A stretch of 64,000 nucleotides of DNA from Shewanella psychrotolerans (GTDB taxonomy: Bacteria; Pseudomonadota; Gammaproteobacteria; Enterobacterales; Shewanellaceae): positions 2,418,001 through 2,482,000 of the forward strand of contig NZ_CP080419.1 in assembly GCF_019457595.1 (NCBI RefSeq), read 5' to 3'. The position numbers were made by a program, and so were the translations under genes. The notes below the pieces were generated by a model that saw nothing but the letters and a program-made list of their open reading frames with translations, searched no databases and was not told the DNA's origin. Below, piece by piece: positions 18,509-28,545 of this stretch. Positions within the stretch are counted from its first letter, which is position 1. Each line of letters starts with the position of its first letter.

Positions 18509-20287
18509 TTATTCTGCGTCTTTTTTCGCTTCGACTACTGCGATACCAAGCTCTTCTAGCTGGACAGGGTTAGCAAACCCTGGCGCGTTGGTCAGCGGAC
18601 ATGCCGCGGTCGTTGTCTTAGGGAATGCCATCACGTCACGAATCGAGGTCGCTCCAGTCATCAACATGATGATACGGTCCAATCCAAATGCCAGACCCGC
18701 GTGTGGCGGCGTACCATATTTAAGTGCCTCAAGTAAGAAGCCAAACTTCTCCTGCGCTTCTTCATCACTAATACCTAGGATACGGAATACTGCAGACTGC
18801 ATATCGCTGTTATGAATACGCACCGAACCACCACCTAATTCGCAGCCATTTAACACCATGTCGTACGCATCTGAAATAGCAGCAATAGGATTAGCCTCAA
18901 GCTCAGCTGGGGTCATGTTGCTCGGCGCAGTAAATGGATGGTGCATCGCATGTAAGCCGCCATCAGATGTGCGCTCAAACATTGGGAAATCGACAACCCA
19001 TAATGGTTTCCACTCCCCCTGAAGCAGATCAAAATCTTCACCGACTTTCAGACGTAATGCGCCCATTGCTTCGGCAACGATATTAGCTTTGTCTGCGCCA
19101 AATAAGATCAAGTCACCATTGGCTGCATTCGTACGGCTTAAGATCCCGTTTACAACCTCTTCGCTAAGGAACTTAAGCACAGGCGATTGGATACCTTCCA
19201 TGCCCTTCTCTAGTTCATTAACCTTCATCCAAGCTAAGCCTTTAGCACCGTAAATATTGACATATTTGCCATATTCATCGAGCTGCTTGCGAGAAAGTGA
19301 AGCGCCACCAGGTACGCACAATACCGCTACACGGCCATCGACATCGTTAGCAGGTTCTTGGAATACTTTAAAATCAACATCTTTTACTAAGTCTGCAACG
19401 TCGATCAGTTCAAGCGGGTTACGAAGATCTGGCTTATCAGAGCCGAAGCGACGCATTGCTTCTTCAAATGTCATCTTAGGAAACTCACCTAAGTCAACAT
19501 TGAGTAATTCTTTAAACAGACCACGCACCATCTCTTCAGTCTTGTCCATCACCTGCTCAGATGTCATGAACGAGGTTTCGATATCGATCTGGGTAAATTC
19601 GGGTTGACGGTCAGCACGTAAATCTTCATCACGGAAGCATTTAACGATTTGATAGTAACGATCAAAACCCGACATCATCAGCAGCTGTTTAAACAACTGT
19701 GGTGACTGTGGCAACGCAAAAAATTGCCCCTTATAAGTACGGCTCGGTACCAAATAATCTCGGGCACCTTCAGGAGTTGCTTTAGTCAGAATTGGCGTTT
19801 CGATATCGAGGAAACCATTGCCATCTAAGAAACGACGTACTGCACTTGTGACTTTAGAGCGGAAAATGATACGTTCAGCCATTTCAGGGCGACGCAGATC
19901 GAGATAGCGATATTTAAGACGCTGCTCTTCGGTGTTGTGCTGATTCTTGTCCATATTGATCGGCAGCGGCGCAGCGCTATTAAGAATCGTCAAGGCTTTA
20001 CCGAGCACCTCAATTTCACCAGTACGCATCTGATCATTAATTTGGCTCTCTGGACGAGCGCGTACAACACCTTTTACTTGTACGCAAAACTCACCACGCA
20101 ACGTACTTGCAACTTCAAATACTTCTGGTAAATCAGGATCGTAAACAACCTGAATAATACCCTCACGATCGCGGAGATCTAGAAAAACAACCCCACCTAA
20201 ATCACGGCTACGATTAACCCAACCGACTAAAGTGACTTCTTCTCCAACATGAGACCCATTGACGTCTCCACAATAATGACTGCGCAT
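18509..20287 (-). CDS. aspS: Aspartyl-tRNA synthetase
   Basis: This 592-residue class IIb enzyme charges tRNA-Asp. An N-terminal OB anticodon-binding domain includes [20 protein letters not shown]. Class II motif 2 ([18 protein letters not shown]) and motif 3 ([12 protein letters not shown]) are present, and between them lies the bacterial insertion domain. Full length and bacterial type. First gene of the minus-strand set leading to ruvCAB. Confidence 0.98.
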   Translation of the reverse strand: MRSHYCGDVNGSHVGEEVTLVGWVNRSRDLGGVVFLDLRDREGIIQVVYDPDLPEVFEVASTLRGEFCVQVKGVVRARPESQINDQMRTGEIEVLGKALTILNSAAPLPINMDKNQHNTEEQRLKYRYLDLRRPEMAERIIFRSKVTSAVRRFLDGNGFLDIETPILTKATPEGARDYLVPSRTYKGQFFALPQSPQLFKQLLMMSGFDRYYQIVKCFRDEDLRADRQPEFTQIDIETSFMTSEQVMDKTEEMVRGLFKELLNVDLGEFPKMTFEEAMRRFGSDKPDLRNPLELIDVADLVKDVDFKVFQEPANDVDGRVAVLCVPGGASLSRKQLDEYGKYVNIYGAKGLAWMKVNELEKGMEGIQSPVLKFLSEEVVNGILSRTNAANGDLILFGADKANIVAEAMGALRLKVGEDFDLLQGEWKPLWVVDFPMFERTSDGGLHAMHHPFTAPSNMTPAELEANPIAAISDAYDMVLNGCELGGGSVRIHNSDMQSAVFRILGISDEEAQEKFGFLLEALKYGTPPHAGLAFGLDRIIMLMTGATSIRDVMAFPKTTTAACPLTNAPGFANPVQLEELGIAVVEAKKDAE

Positions 20288-20638
20288 CTAACACTTTCCT
20301 TTCATCCACAAAGCTGTGCTTGGGGAATATTCAATACATGACAAAAGCGGCATTATAGTGAAATATTGCCGATTTCAAAACAACTTCATCATCTTAAAAT
20401 GAAGTAAACTCTTGGGTTGGATAAATATCCACCAACTGAAACTAAATGTCGTTATTTGATTCACTTTTCTGCGCTAAAAACCATCCAAAAGAGGGCTTAC
20501 CAGCGTCAGTATCTTAATCTTAACCTGAACGTCACGCTCAGGTTAACTTAATCGCCTAGTATCTTATACCAATCAGAATAAAGATGTGATCGCTGAGTAA
20601 GAACTTGGTGCTGCTACACTAGGCTTCTTCGTCGCATG
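20288..20638. other. Intergenic region with aspS promoter, hairpin and a repeat end
   Basis: 351 bp between aspS and the sensor gene. It holds the presumed aspS promoter, a hairpin with an 8-bp stem (20521-20528 with 20538-20545, TAACCTGA/TCAGGTTA) that could end the sensor transcript, and a 38-bp match to the end of the MITE-like repeat (20563-20600). Confidence 0.6.
20563..20600. repeat. Solo terminus of the MITE-like repeat
   Basis: CTTATACCAATCAGAATAAAG followed by TGTGATCGCTGAG closely matches the outer ends of the two ~280-bp elements at 54916-55195 and 57638-57914. The similarity stops after about 38 bases, so this is a decayed or partial copy just past the stop of the sensor gene. 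Confidence 0.7.
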
Positions 20639-23437
20639 TTATGCACTTCGATAACATCGGCCACCACCTTGAACCGCTCGAGACATCAATTTATCCGCGA
20701 CTTTCAGCAATTCTAATGCATTATCACCGTCATTTGGATACATGGCGACACCGATACTAACCGATAGTGCAACATCTTTGTCACTGATAATTATAGGAGT
20801 GCCAAACACACCCACTATACCGTCGGCAACTTGGCAAACTTTATCTAAGTCTTTGACACGATTTAATACCATAACAAATTCATTTTCACTAAATCTGGCT
20901 AAAGTGTCAGACTTGCGTGCCATCGCTTTCAATTTTCGCGCACCGAACAACACAGCTCGCTCTACCACCTTATGACCAAATTCTTGATTGAGTTCACGTA
21001 TGTTATCAAAGCAAACAAAGAGTATCGCAAAAGGTTGCATCTCTCTTCTATGTAACAGCAGTGCCTGCTCTAACCTATCATCGAGCAAACTACGGTTGGG
21101 CAAGCCAGTTTGAGGATCAAACTGGCCCAAATTAGCTAACTGCTTTTTAACCGAAGATATTTCAGCCGAACTTTGTTTACGACCCCATAAAACAACGAAC
21201 AACAATGCCATCAATGAGACAGCTAAAAGCGCAAAAAAGCCATGTTGCCAAGATAGCTGGCCAAATTTACTCGGTTTTTCATCATTAACCCAATGTTGAT
21301 AAATTTGCGCTTTCTTATCTTTGGACAGCTGGGCAATCGCACTATCAAGTATGGGTAAAAGTGGCTTTAATCTTGGGTGAATACCAAAATAACTTTGCTC
21401 CGCAGCATAATCTGCAAGCACCGACATTTTTAACCCGTTATAGTCATCGCCTTTTAGTTCAACTCCCATATTGACCACTTTTTCAATAAACGCATCTGCT
21501 TTACCTTGTGCTACGGCATCAATACCCGCTCGTGTGTTAGGCACCAACACTAACTCTATTCCCAATCCATTATTCATTAAATTCGGGATAAGGTGATAGC
21601 CGGCCACTATGGCAAGCCGTTTGCCACTCAGCTGAGATAAATTAAATATCGATAATTGGCTTAGATTGGTGACGATCCCCCATGGGGATGGCCAATAGGA
21701 AGATGAAAATAGCAACTCCTTTTCTCTGTCAGCAGTCTGAGCCACGCTGCCAGCAATATCGATATCACCGTGCTTAAGCGCACCAAGTAGTTCATTCCAT
21801 TCGTCAAATACTATCGGCTCAAGGCGCAGCTTAAGTTTGTCAACAAATAACAACTGACTAATCTCGCTATTAATCCCCATATACTGATCGTCATCGCCTT
21901 GATATTCCATCGGACGCCAATCTCTTAAATAGCCGATTTTTAATGGCTTAAGGCTTGCTAGATAATTAAGCTGCTGTGGCGTAAATTGTAAACTTTCTCG
22001 GCCTCCCGCTATGGTTCGATCTTCAGGGTCTAACACCCATTTACGCTCAATTTGAGCTAACTCCTGTTGTGTAATTAAGTTGAAACCCGCTTCAATGCGC
22101 TGTGCAAGTCCTTTATCCTCATTACGAGTCAAGCCGTAAATATCGGTTAAAAACTCCAAATCACGATATTGATGAAAATCCCCCCAGGATGACAATTTCA
22201 ATAAATAGTATTGGGTCCACGTAGAAGACGCGACAAATGCAGAAATATGTCCTTGTCTCGCGGCATCAATCATTTGAGTGACATTAGGATAAAGCTTCAG
22301 TTCAGAGTCGGGTAAGGAGGCTTTTAGTTTATCGAGATAAGGATCGGTCGGCACTGCACCCACTCGCTTTCCTTTTAACTGATCGAGGCTTTTTAAAGGT
22401 TGCTGATAACTAAAGAGACGACTCTTAACTTGATAAATTTTCCAGGCACGAGTCAAACTGGTGTTCATCGCCTCACTCTCTGGATAACCAACATGAATAT
22501 CGGCTCGTCGATAGTTAATATCTTCCAAGGTGTCGGCCATCGATGCAGGTTTAAATAACACATTAATCCCTGTTTTTTTAGACCACAGCTTCCAAATGTC
22601 GATGTACATGCCATGAGGTTCGCCGTCGCCCCCGACATCAACAAAAGGTGGGATTCCTGTGGTTGTAGCAATCACGAGGGTGTTGGCGTCGTGACTATAA
22701 CCCAGCCACCGTTTGTCTATCTCATCTCGAATAGTCTGAGACATCGCGGCAAACCCTTGATTAACTTTATCTAGTAAGGCTTTATTCCCCTTCTTCACGG
22801 CAGGTAAGATCAAGGTTTTTTTAATCAATAGACGATTATCAAGGGGAAACTCTTCCAACACCGCTCGACTAATCGTTGTATCGCGTAGATAACCTTCCAT
22901 CCCAGCAAAAACATCAACTTCACCTTTGATAACGCCGTCAAGCAAAGTGGCTCGACTGTTATAATAACGAAAGTTAAGCCCCGAAATTTGTTCATTTAAA
23001 ATTGACTCATGGGAAGATCCCATGACCACGCCTATGCGATATGGAAACAGATCTTTAAATGCTGTTTTATCCTTTAGTGACTTTCGTAGATAAAGATAAG
23101 TACTTACCGAGCTCACTGAATTAGCAAAATCAAAAACAGCTTCTCTTTGCTGAGTTCGCCCCATCCCCAGATGAATGTCTGCATTACCCTCCGATAATTG
23201 CTCCAGAGAATCTTTCCAATGACGTACGACAAACACGACTGGTGTTTTAGTTTGCAAAGACCACTCACGCCATAAGTCAACTAAAAGCCCTTTGGCATCG
23301 CCATTATCATCAATAAACTGATAAGGATAACTATCTTCGCCCATCACTAATATTAATGGACGCTCAGTCTCTGCAGCAGAAACAGATATAGATAAGATGA
23401 AAAGCGATCCAACGATAAAACAAATAAGTGACTTCAA
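20639..23437 (-). CDS. Three-SBP sensor protein with degenerate GGDEF domain
   Basis: The 932-residue protein has a signal peptide (to about residue 22). Three solute-binding-protein family 3 domains follow in the periplasm (about 25-250, 255-475 and 495-740), then one membrane helix (FFALLAVSLMALLFVVLWG, about 750-770) and a C-terminal GGDEF-type domain. The active-site motif reads FSENEF instead of GGDEF, so cyclase activity is doubtful. Other parts of the domain (GQFDPQTGLPNRSLLDDRL; VSIGVAMYPNDG) are well kept. The layout is like EvgS/BvgS-type periplasmic sensors joined to a c-di-GMP output. Possible ligands are amino acids or related small molecules, by family only. Confidence 0.9.
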   Translation of the reverse strand: MKSLICFIVGSLFILSISVSAAETERPLILVMGEDSYPYQFIDDNGDAKGLLVDLWREWSLQTKTPVVFVVRHWKDSLEQLSEGNADIHLGMGRTQQREAVFDFANSVSSVSTYLYLRKSLKDKTAFKDLFPYRIGVVMGSSHESILNEQISGLNFRYYNSRATLLDGVIKGEVDVFAGMEGYLRDTTISRAVLEEFPLDNRLLIKKTLILPAVKKGNKALLDKVNQGFAAMSQTIRDEIDKRWLGYSHDANTLVIATTTGIPPFVDVGGDGEPHGMYIDIWKLWSKKTGINVLFKPASMADTLEDINYRRADIHVGYPESEAMNTSLTRAWKIYQVKSRLFSYQQPLKSLDQLKGKRVGAVPTDPYLDKLKASLPDSELKLYPNVTQMIDAARQGHISAFVASSTWTQYYLLKLSSWGDFHQYRDLEFLTDIYGLTRNEDKGLAQRIEAGFNLITQQELAQIERKWVLDPEDRTIAGGRESLQFTPQQLNYLASLKPLKIGYLRDWRPMEYQGDDDQYMGINSEISQLLFVDKLKLRLEPIVFDEWNELLGALKHGDIDIAGSVAQTADREKELLFSSSYWPSPWGIVTNLSQLSIFNLSQLSGKRLAIVAGYHLIPNLMNNGLGIELVLVPNTRAGIDAVAQGKADAFIEKVVNMGVELKGDDYNGLKMSVLADYAAEQSYFGIHPRLKPLLPILDSAIAQLSKDKKAQIYQHWVNDEKPSKFGQLSWQHGFFALLAVSLMALLFVVLWGRKQSSAEISSVKKQLANLGQFDPQTGLPNRSLLDDRLEQALLLHRREMQPFAILFVCFDNIRELNQEFGHKVVERAVLFGARKLKAMARKSDTLARFSENEFVMVLNRVKDLDKVCQVADGIVGVFGTPIIISDKDVALSVSIGVAMYPNDGDNALELLKVADKLMSRAVQGGGRCYRSA

Positions 23438-23586
23438 TGAACTTCCCTAGAACGTCAAGCGGCTGTGAAATGCATGTTACAAAAAGGATATTAGACAGAA
23501 TTTTATTTAGAATTTCCAGTACTAGACTTGCTGCTAGATGTTATCATTCGCTAGAATGAAAAATCGAATTAACCTAAAAAACTCTA

Positions 23587-24318
23587 ATGAACTCTTCTCA
23601 AGACACTATATACGCCCAAGCCTGCGAAAACATCAGCGACTTTAAATTCGACGACAGAGTCGCTGGCGTGTTTAATGATATGATTAAACGTTCTGTGCCT
23701 GGTTACGGACAGATCATCAATACACTCGGTGACTTTGCAACTAAGGCCGTTGTGCCCAACAGCCGTGTATATGACCTAGGTTGCTCTTTAGGCGCAGCGA
23801 CATTAAGTGTACGTCGTCGACTTGACGGCCGTAATTGTACCATTGTTGCTGTCGATAATAGTGAGTCGATGATAGAGCGTTGCCAGCAAAACTTAAATGC
23901 CTATGTCAGCGAAACACCAGTGGATCTTATCTGCGCCGATATTCGCGATATAAAAATAGAAAACGCTTCTATGGTCATCCTGAACTTCACTATGCAGTTC
24001 CTTGCCCCCAAAGACAGAGAAACACTGCTAAAAAATATCTATGATGGTTTGTTGCCTGGCGGCTTACTGGTTTTATCAGAGAAACTCACATTCGAAGATG
24101 CGCCAGTACAGAGTTTGCTCGATGAACTGCATTTAGACTTTAAGCGTGCTAATGGCTATAGCGAGCTGGAAATAAGCCAGAAACGCAGTTCACTTGAGCA
24201 CGTAATGAAACCTGATTCGCTGCGTCAGCATGAGCAGCGTTTAAACGCACAAGGATTTAGTCACTTTAGCGTTTGGTTTCAATGCTTTAATTTTGCATCT
24301 ATGGTGGCGATAAAGTGA
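23587..24318 (+). CDS. cmoA: Carboxy-S-adenosyl-L-methionine synthase CmoA
   Basis: The 243-residue SAM-dependent enzyme makes carboxy-SAM from SAM and prephenate for modification of tRNA wobble uridine. Motif I is [14 protein letters not shown]. The protein is the family's normal length, and its end overlaps cmoB by 4 bp (GTGA), which confirms the pair. Shewanella and enterobacteria share this arrangement. Confidence 0.97.
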   Translation: MNSSQDTIYAQACENISDFKFDDRVAGVFNDMIKRSVPGYGQIINTLGDFATKAVVPNSRVYDLGCSLGAATLSVRRRLDGRNCTIVAVDNSESMIERCQQNLNAYVSETPVDLICADIRDIKIENASMVILNFTMQFLAPKDRETLLKNIYDGLLPGGLLVLSEKLTFEDAPVQSLLDELHLDFKRANGYSELEISQKRSSLEHVMKPDSLRQHEQRLNAQGFSHFSVWFQCFNFASMVAIK

Positions 24319-25307
24319 TTGGTTTTAGTTCTTTCTACAAACAAATAGCCGACTCTAGCCTACAACATTGGTTAGAAAACTTGCCTGCAATACTTGGACA
24401 GTGGCAAAGAGATAACAAACATGGCGATCTCCCCAAGTGGGAAAAAGTACTCAATAAGTTGCATTACCCTGAACCCGATCATATTGATCTGTTGTCGAGT
24501 GTAACCATAGGTAGCGGTAAACAGCTAAGCGAAGGTGAGCAACAAAAGCTTGAGAATCTATTAAAAATATTTAAGCCATGGCGTAAGGGCCCATTTCATC
24601 TGCATGGCATTCATATCGATACCGAATGGCGCTCCGATTGGAAATGGGAACGAGTAAAACCTCATATTTCGCCACTGACTAATCGTACTGTTCTCGATGT
24701 TGGCTGCGGTAGCGGGTACCATATGTGGCGCATGTTAGGCGAAGGTGCCAAGCATGCGGTCGGGATCGATCCTTCACCGCTATTTCTATGTCAGTTTGAA
24801 GCGGTTAAGCGCCTTGCCGGAGAACATCATCCGATCCATCTATTACCCATAGGCATAGAAGCCCTGCCGCCACTGGATGCTTTTGACACCGTGTTTTCAA
24901 TGGGCGTGCTTTACCACAGACGCTCGCCTATCGATCATCTATTTCAGTTAAGAGATCAATTGCGGGCAGGCGGTGAATTAGTGCTTGAAACTCTGGTTGT
25001 CGATGGTGATGAGAATACCGTACTCGTGCCAGGCGAACGCTATGGAAAAATGAATAATGTGTGGTTTTTACCATCGGTAAAAGCATTAGAAGGCTGGCTC
25101 AAGAAAGCCGATTTTGTGGACGTTCGCTGTGTTGATGTTGACGTGACCTCATTAGCAGAGCAGCGCAGCACCGAATGGATGCCAAATGAATCTTTGGTCG
25201 ATTACCTTGATCCCAATGACGTAAGTCTAACCGTAGAAGGCTACCCAGCACCAAAGCGAGCCACCTTTGTAGCCACCAAGAATCAACCGAATAAAGATTT
25301 GGTTTAA
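24315..25307 (+). CDS. cmoB: tRNA U34 carboxymethyltransferase CmoB
   Basis: 330 residues. It uses carboxy-SAM from CmoA to convert 5-hydroxyuridine at tRNA position 34 to cmo5U, widening codon reading. The SAM-type motif is [16 protein letters not shown]; the N-terminal domain ([29 protein letters not shown]) is diagnostic. It starts with GTG that overlaps the cmoA stop. 21 bp later a new gene set begins. Confidence 0.97.
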   Translation: MIGFSSFYKQIADSSLQHWLENLPAILGQWQRDNKHGDLPKWEKVLNKLHYPEPDHIDLLSSVTIGSGKQLSEGEQQKLENLLKIFKPWRKGPFHLHGIHIDTEWRSDWKWERVKPHISPLTNRTVLDVGCGSGYHMWRMLGEGAKHAVGIDPSPLFLCQFEAVKRLAGEHHPIHLLPIGIEALPPLDAFDTVFSMGVLYHRRSPIDHLFQLRDQLRAGGELVLETLVVDGDENTVLVPGERYGKMNNVWFLPSVKALEGWLKKADFVDVRCVDVDVTSLAEQRSTEWMPNESLVDYLDPNDVSLTVEGYPAPKRATFVATKNQPNKDLV

Positions 25308-25328
25308 TTGAAATAGTAGGGACGCATT

Positions 25329-26063
25329 ATGTTAAAACAGATGATCGCCATAGCAATTGCCTCAGCCTTAGTTGGCTGCGCAGCCAAAGATAATGTCAAT
25401 TCACCAGTGCCGCTAGATGCACCAACGCTCAACTCTAGCTTAAATCAACAACAAAAAGAATTAGTGCAGCTGATTAATACTAATCAGGAAACACAATCTC
25501 AAGCCATAAGCGCACTCGCTCGTCAAGTAAACGATTTGGCTGCAACTGTCGAGAGTAACCAACAGCAAGAAAAGAGGGTTATCGAAGTTCCTATAGAATG
25601 CGAACCATCTCCAATTGGAGATAAATTTGTTTTAGGCGGCGTTGAGAATGTCTATATTGATGAAATAAAATCAGGCTTTCATTCTCGTATCGACACGGGA
25701 GCCGAGTCCTCTTCTTTAGACGCGCACAATATTATTTTGTTTGAGCGCGATGGTAAGCAGTGGGTTCGTTTCGATGTATTTACTCAAGGATCGGATAAGC
25801 CAGCGCAAACATTTGAATCCAAAGTCGAACGCTTTGTACGTATAAAACAAGACTCTGATGAAAATAGTGACCGTCGACCAGTTATTCACGCTCATCTCCA
25901 GATCGGTAAATATAAAGCAGAAACCGATCTTAATCTTGTTGACCGTAGTCACCTCGAATATCAACTCCTACTGGGGCGTAAATTCATGCAAGATATCGCG
26001 GTTGTCGATGTTGCTCAAAGCTTTATCCACGGAAAGACTACGCCTATCTCGGCAGTAAAGTAA
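25329..26063 (+). CDS. Retropepsin-like (ATP-dependent zinc protease family) lipoprotein
   Basis: The 244-residue protein has a lipoprotein signal (lipobox LVGC, Cys18), so it should be anchored in the envelope. A short polar coiled region follows (about 35-75). The C-terminal domain carries the aspartic-protease-like motif RIDTGAESSS and a second conserved segment LLGRKFMQD. The family was named ATP-dependent zinc protease, but the fold is retropepsin-like; the related RimB protein acts with RimK glutamate ligases. It is first in a tight set with a transglutaminase-like membrane protein and a RimK-like ligase, suggesting it trims or processes what the ligase makes. Confidence 0.88.
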   Translation: MLKQMIAIAIASALVGCAAKDNVNSPVPLDAPTLNSSLNQQQKELVQLINTNQETQSQAISALARQVNDLAATVESNQQQEKRVIEVPIECEPSPIGDKFVLGGVENVYIDEIKSGFHSRIDTGAESSSLDAHNIILFERDGKQWVRFDVFTQGSDKPAQTFESKVERFVRIKQDSDENSDRRPVIHAHLQIGKYKAETDLNLVDRSHLEYQLLLGRKFMQDIAVVDVAQSFIHGKTTPISAVK

Positions 26064-26080
26064 AATAGGATTATTTGCAA

Positions 26081-27586
26081 ATGCATTCAAGAAAGCCATT
26101 TTATATATTAGTTGCGCTACTGTTTTTAGCTGGTGTTGCCGCTAGCATTTACCGAGGCATTGAGCACAATGTGCCCTTTCTTCCAGGCAAACAAGTTCAA
26201 AGCTGGGCGGTAGATGCTAAGGTCAGCTTTCAGGGTGTAGGTGAAGCGACTGAAGTCACTTTTTCACTACCAAGTGACCCAGCGTTCGAGATCTTAGTCG
26301 AAAATGCAACCTCCCCAGGTTATGGACTAACCATTGCAGATGATGAACTAGGCCGTCATGCAACTTGGTCAACACGCACAGCTATCGGCCAACAAGATCT
26401 CTATTACAAGGTCACTCTGGTTCCAACCGGTAAAAATGAGATCGTCGCGAAAAATCAGCCAGCGGAGCCCTTGCCTTTCAGCTGGCCAGCGACAGAAAAA
26501 GCTGCAGCCGAGCAGATAATGGATGAGATATGGTCTCGTAGCGCCACAAATCTTTCGTTTGCTCAGCAACTTAACCAAAGTATCAATGCTAGCGAACGTA
26601 GTCAAAATATTGAGCTGTTGCTATCTGGTAACTCTCCAGCGTCTCTGTTTGTTAACATGCTAAACAGCAAAGGGATCCCAGCGCAAAAAGTCAATGGCCT
26701 GTTCCTTGAGGACCAACGTCGCCGTCAACAATTGACCACCTTCGTCGAAGTCTACCATCAAGGTGAATGGATTTTATTTAATCCTGCTGACGGCACACAA
26801 GGTCGCCCTGACAACTTGATGATTTGGGATAGAACAGGCAAATCAACCTTAGATGTGATCGGTGGCGTTAATTCGCAGGTGACCTTCTCTATGTTGCAAG
26901 ACACGCGTTCGGCACTCGCCACCTCTATCGATGTGCTCAAAAACAAAGACGCGCTTGATTTTTCCTTGTACCAGCTACCCCTTGAAGAACAGAGCCTATT
27001 TAAAGGTATCTTATTGATCCCGATAGGTGTGTTAATGGTAGTGTTTTTACGCGTGATTATTGGTATTAAGACATCAGGCACCTTTATGCCTGTGCTGATC
27101 GCACTCGCCTTTATCCAGACCACCCTACTCACAGGTCTTATCGGCTTTTTACTCATCGTCGCTTTCGGTTTAATGATCCGCTCCTATTTATCGGAATTAA
27201 ACCTATTACTCATTTCGCGAATATCAGCAGTGATCATCGTCGTTATCGGTATCATTGGCTTGTTTACCCTGCTGTCGTACAAATTTGGCCTCAGTGAAGG
27301 ACTAACCATCACCTTCTTCCCGATGATTATTTTGGCTTGGACTATCGAAAGAATGTCAATACTTTGGGAAGAGGAAGGAGCCAAAGAAGTTGTCGTTCAA
27401 GGCGGGGGAAGCTTGTTTGTCGCAACATTGGCGTACCTAGCGATGAGTGCAACGTGGGTACAACATTGGGTATTTAACTTCCTTGGTATCCACTTAGTCA
27501 TTTTGGCTGTCGTGCTGCTAATGGGCCAATACACTGGATATAAATTACTCGAACTTCGACGTTTTAGACCTTTGGCAGGAGAATAA
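26081..27586 (+). CDS. Inactive transglutaminase fused to seven membrane helices
   Basis: The 501-residue protein starts with a membrane anchor, then an extracytoplasmic transglutaminase-like domain (about 30-300). The normal Cys-His-Asp triad is not evident: the expected Cys position falls in GNSPASLFVNML. Seven helices follow (about 310-495). This matches the family annotated as inactive transglutaminase with C-terminal 7TM. ATG at 26081 is preferred; a TTG two codons upstream is possible. It ends 2 bp before the ATP-grasp gene, and the three-gene order protease-transglutaminase-ligase is conserved in many proteobacteria. A transport or scaffold role is inference. Confidence 0.87.
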   Translation: MHSRKPFYILVALLFLAGVAASIYRGIEHNVPFLPGKQVQSWAVDAKVSFQGVGEATEVTFSLPSDPAFEILVENATSPGYGLTIADDELGRHATWSTRTAIGQQDLYYKVTLVPTGKNEIVAKNQPAEPLPFSWPATEKAAAEQIMDEIWSRSATNLSFAQQLNQSINASERSQNIELLLSGNSPASLFVNMLNSKGIPAQKVNGLFLEDQRRRQQLTTFVEVYHQGEWILFNPADGTQGRPDNLMIWDRTGKSTLDVIGGVNSQVTFSMLQDTRSALATSIDVLKNKDALDFSLYQLPLEEQSLFKGILLIPIGVLMVVFLRVIIGIKTSGTFMPVLIALAFIQTTLLTGLIGFLLIVAFGLMIRSYLSELNLLLISRISAVIIVVIGIIGLFTLLSYKFGLSEGLTITFFPMIILAWTIERMSILWEEEGAKEVVVQGGGSLFVATLAYLAMSATWVQHWVFNFLGIHLVILAVVLLMGQYTGYKLLELRRFRPLAGE

Positions 27587-27588
27587 CC

Positions 27589-28545
27589 ATGTTATTCGCG
27601 CGTCCTAAGACGCTAAAAGACAACGGTGTTCTAGGTATGAATAAGCGCAATATCGACTTTATTGGACGCTACAATCCACGTAAATATTACAAACGTGTCG
27701 ATGATAAGCTCACCACTAAACAATTGGCATTAGCCAATGATATTGCAGTTCCGGCGCTGATCGGCACCGTGACTCAGCAACATGATATCGCTCACATTCC
27801 TGAAATGGTGAATAACCAAGATGGCTTTGTGATTAAGCCATCCCAAGGTTCTGGTGGCAAAGGGATTTTGGTTATTACTAAAGTCGAGAATGGTCACTAT
27901 TTTAAACCCAACGGCAATGAAGTAACCCCAAGTGAGATAGATCGTCATGTATCGAATATTCTCAGCGGGCTATTTTCATTAGGCGGCAAACCCGATGTGG
28001 CAATTGTAGAGGGACTTATTCAGTTTGATCCTGTGTTTGATGGTTACTCCTTCGAAGGCGTACCTGATATCCGACTGATCGTATTTAAAGGCTTTCCCAT
28101 TATGGGGATGTTACGCTTATCTACTGCAGCCTCGGATGGTAAAGCCAACCTGCATCAAGGAGCCGTTGGTGTTGGACTCGATATCGCAACAGGAAAAGGC
28201 TTACATGCCGTTCAATTTGATAGACCTATTGAGCTTCATCCTGATACCGATAAAAAACTGATCGATATCACGGTTCCTCACTGGGATACCTTATTGCATA
28301 CTGCTTCTAAAGCCTATGAAATGAGCGAGCTGGGATATTTAGGCACTGACATGGTACTGGACCAAAAACTCGGCCCGCTGCTACTAGAGCTTAATGCGCG
28401 TCCAGGCCTTGCGATTCAAATTGCCAATGGCCAAGGGATTTTGCCTAGACTGAGGCATGTTGAACAGATGAAAAATAAATCCATGTCTGTAGAAGAGCGC
28501 GTAGCATATGCTAAAAAGCATTTTAGCAATTCTCCTGTCGCTTAG
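27589..28545 (+). CDS. RimK-like ATP-grasp ligase (alpha-L-glutamate ligase-like)
   Basis: 318 residues of ATP-grasp fold. The glycine-rich loop is KPSQGSGGKGILVI, and the Mg/ATP-binding end is ELNARPGLAIQIANG. Relatives join glutamate or other amino acids to an acceptor carboxyl group. The start MLFARPKTLKDNGVLGMNKRN is typical of this sub-family rather than RimK of ribosomal protein S6. It is cytoplasmic, while its two upstream partners face the periplasm, which is an unsolved point about the pathway. Its end overlaps the next gene by 38 bp. Confidence 0.88.
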   Translation: MLFARPKTLKDNGVLGMNKRNIDFIGRYNPRKYYKRVDDKLTTKQLALANDIAVPALIGTVTQQHDIAHIPEMVNNQDGFVIKPSQGSGGKGILVITKVENGHYFKPNGNEVTPSEIDRHVSNILSGLFSLGGKPDVAIVEGLIQFDPVFDGYSFEGVPDIRLIVFKGFPIMGMLRLSTAASDGKANLHQGAVGVGLDIATGKGLHAVQFDRPIELHPDTDKKLIDITVPHWDTLLHTASKAYEMSELGYLGTDMVLDQKLGPLLLELNARPGLAIQIANGQGILPRLRHVEQMKNKSMSVEERVAYAKKHFSNSPVA

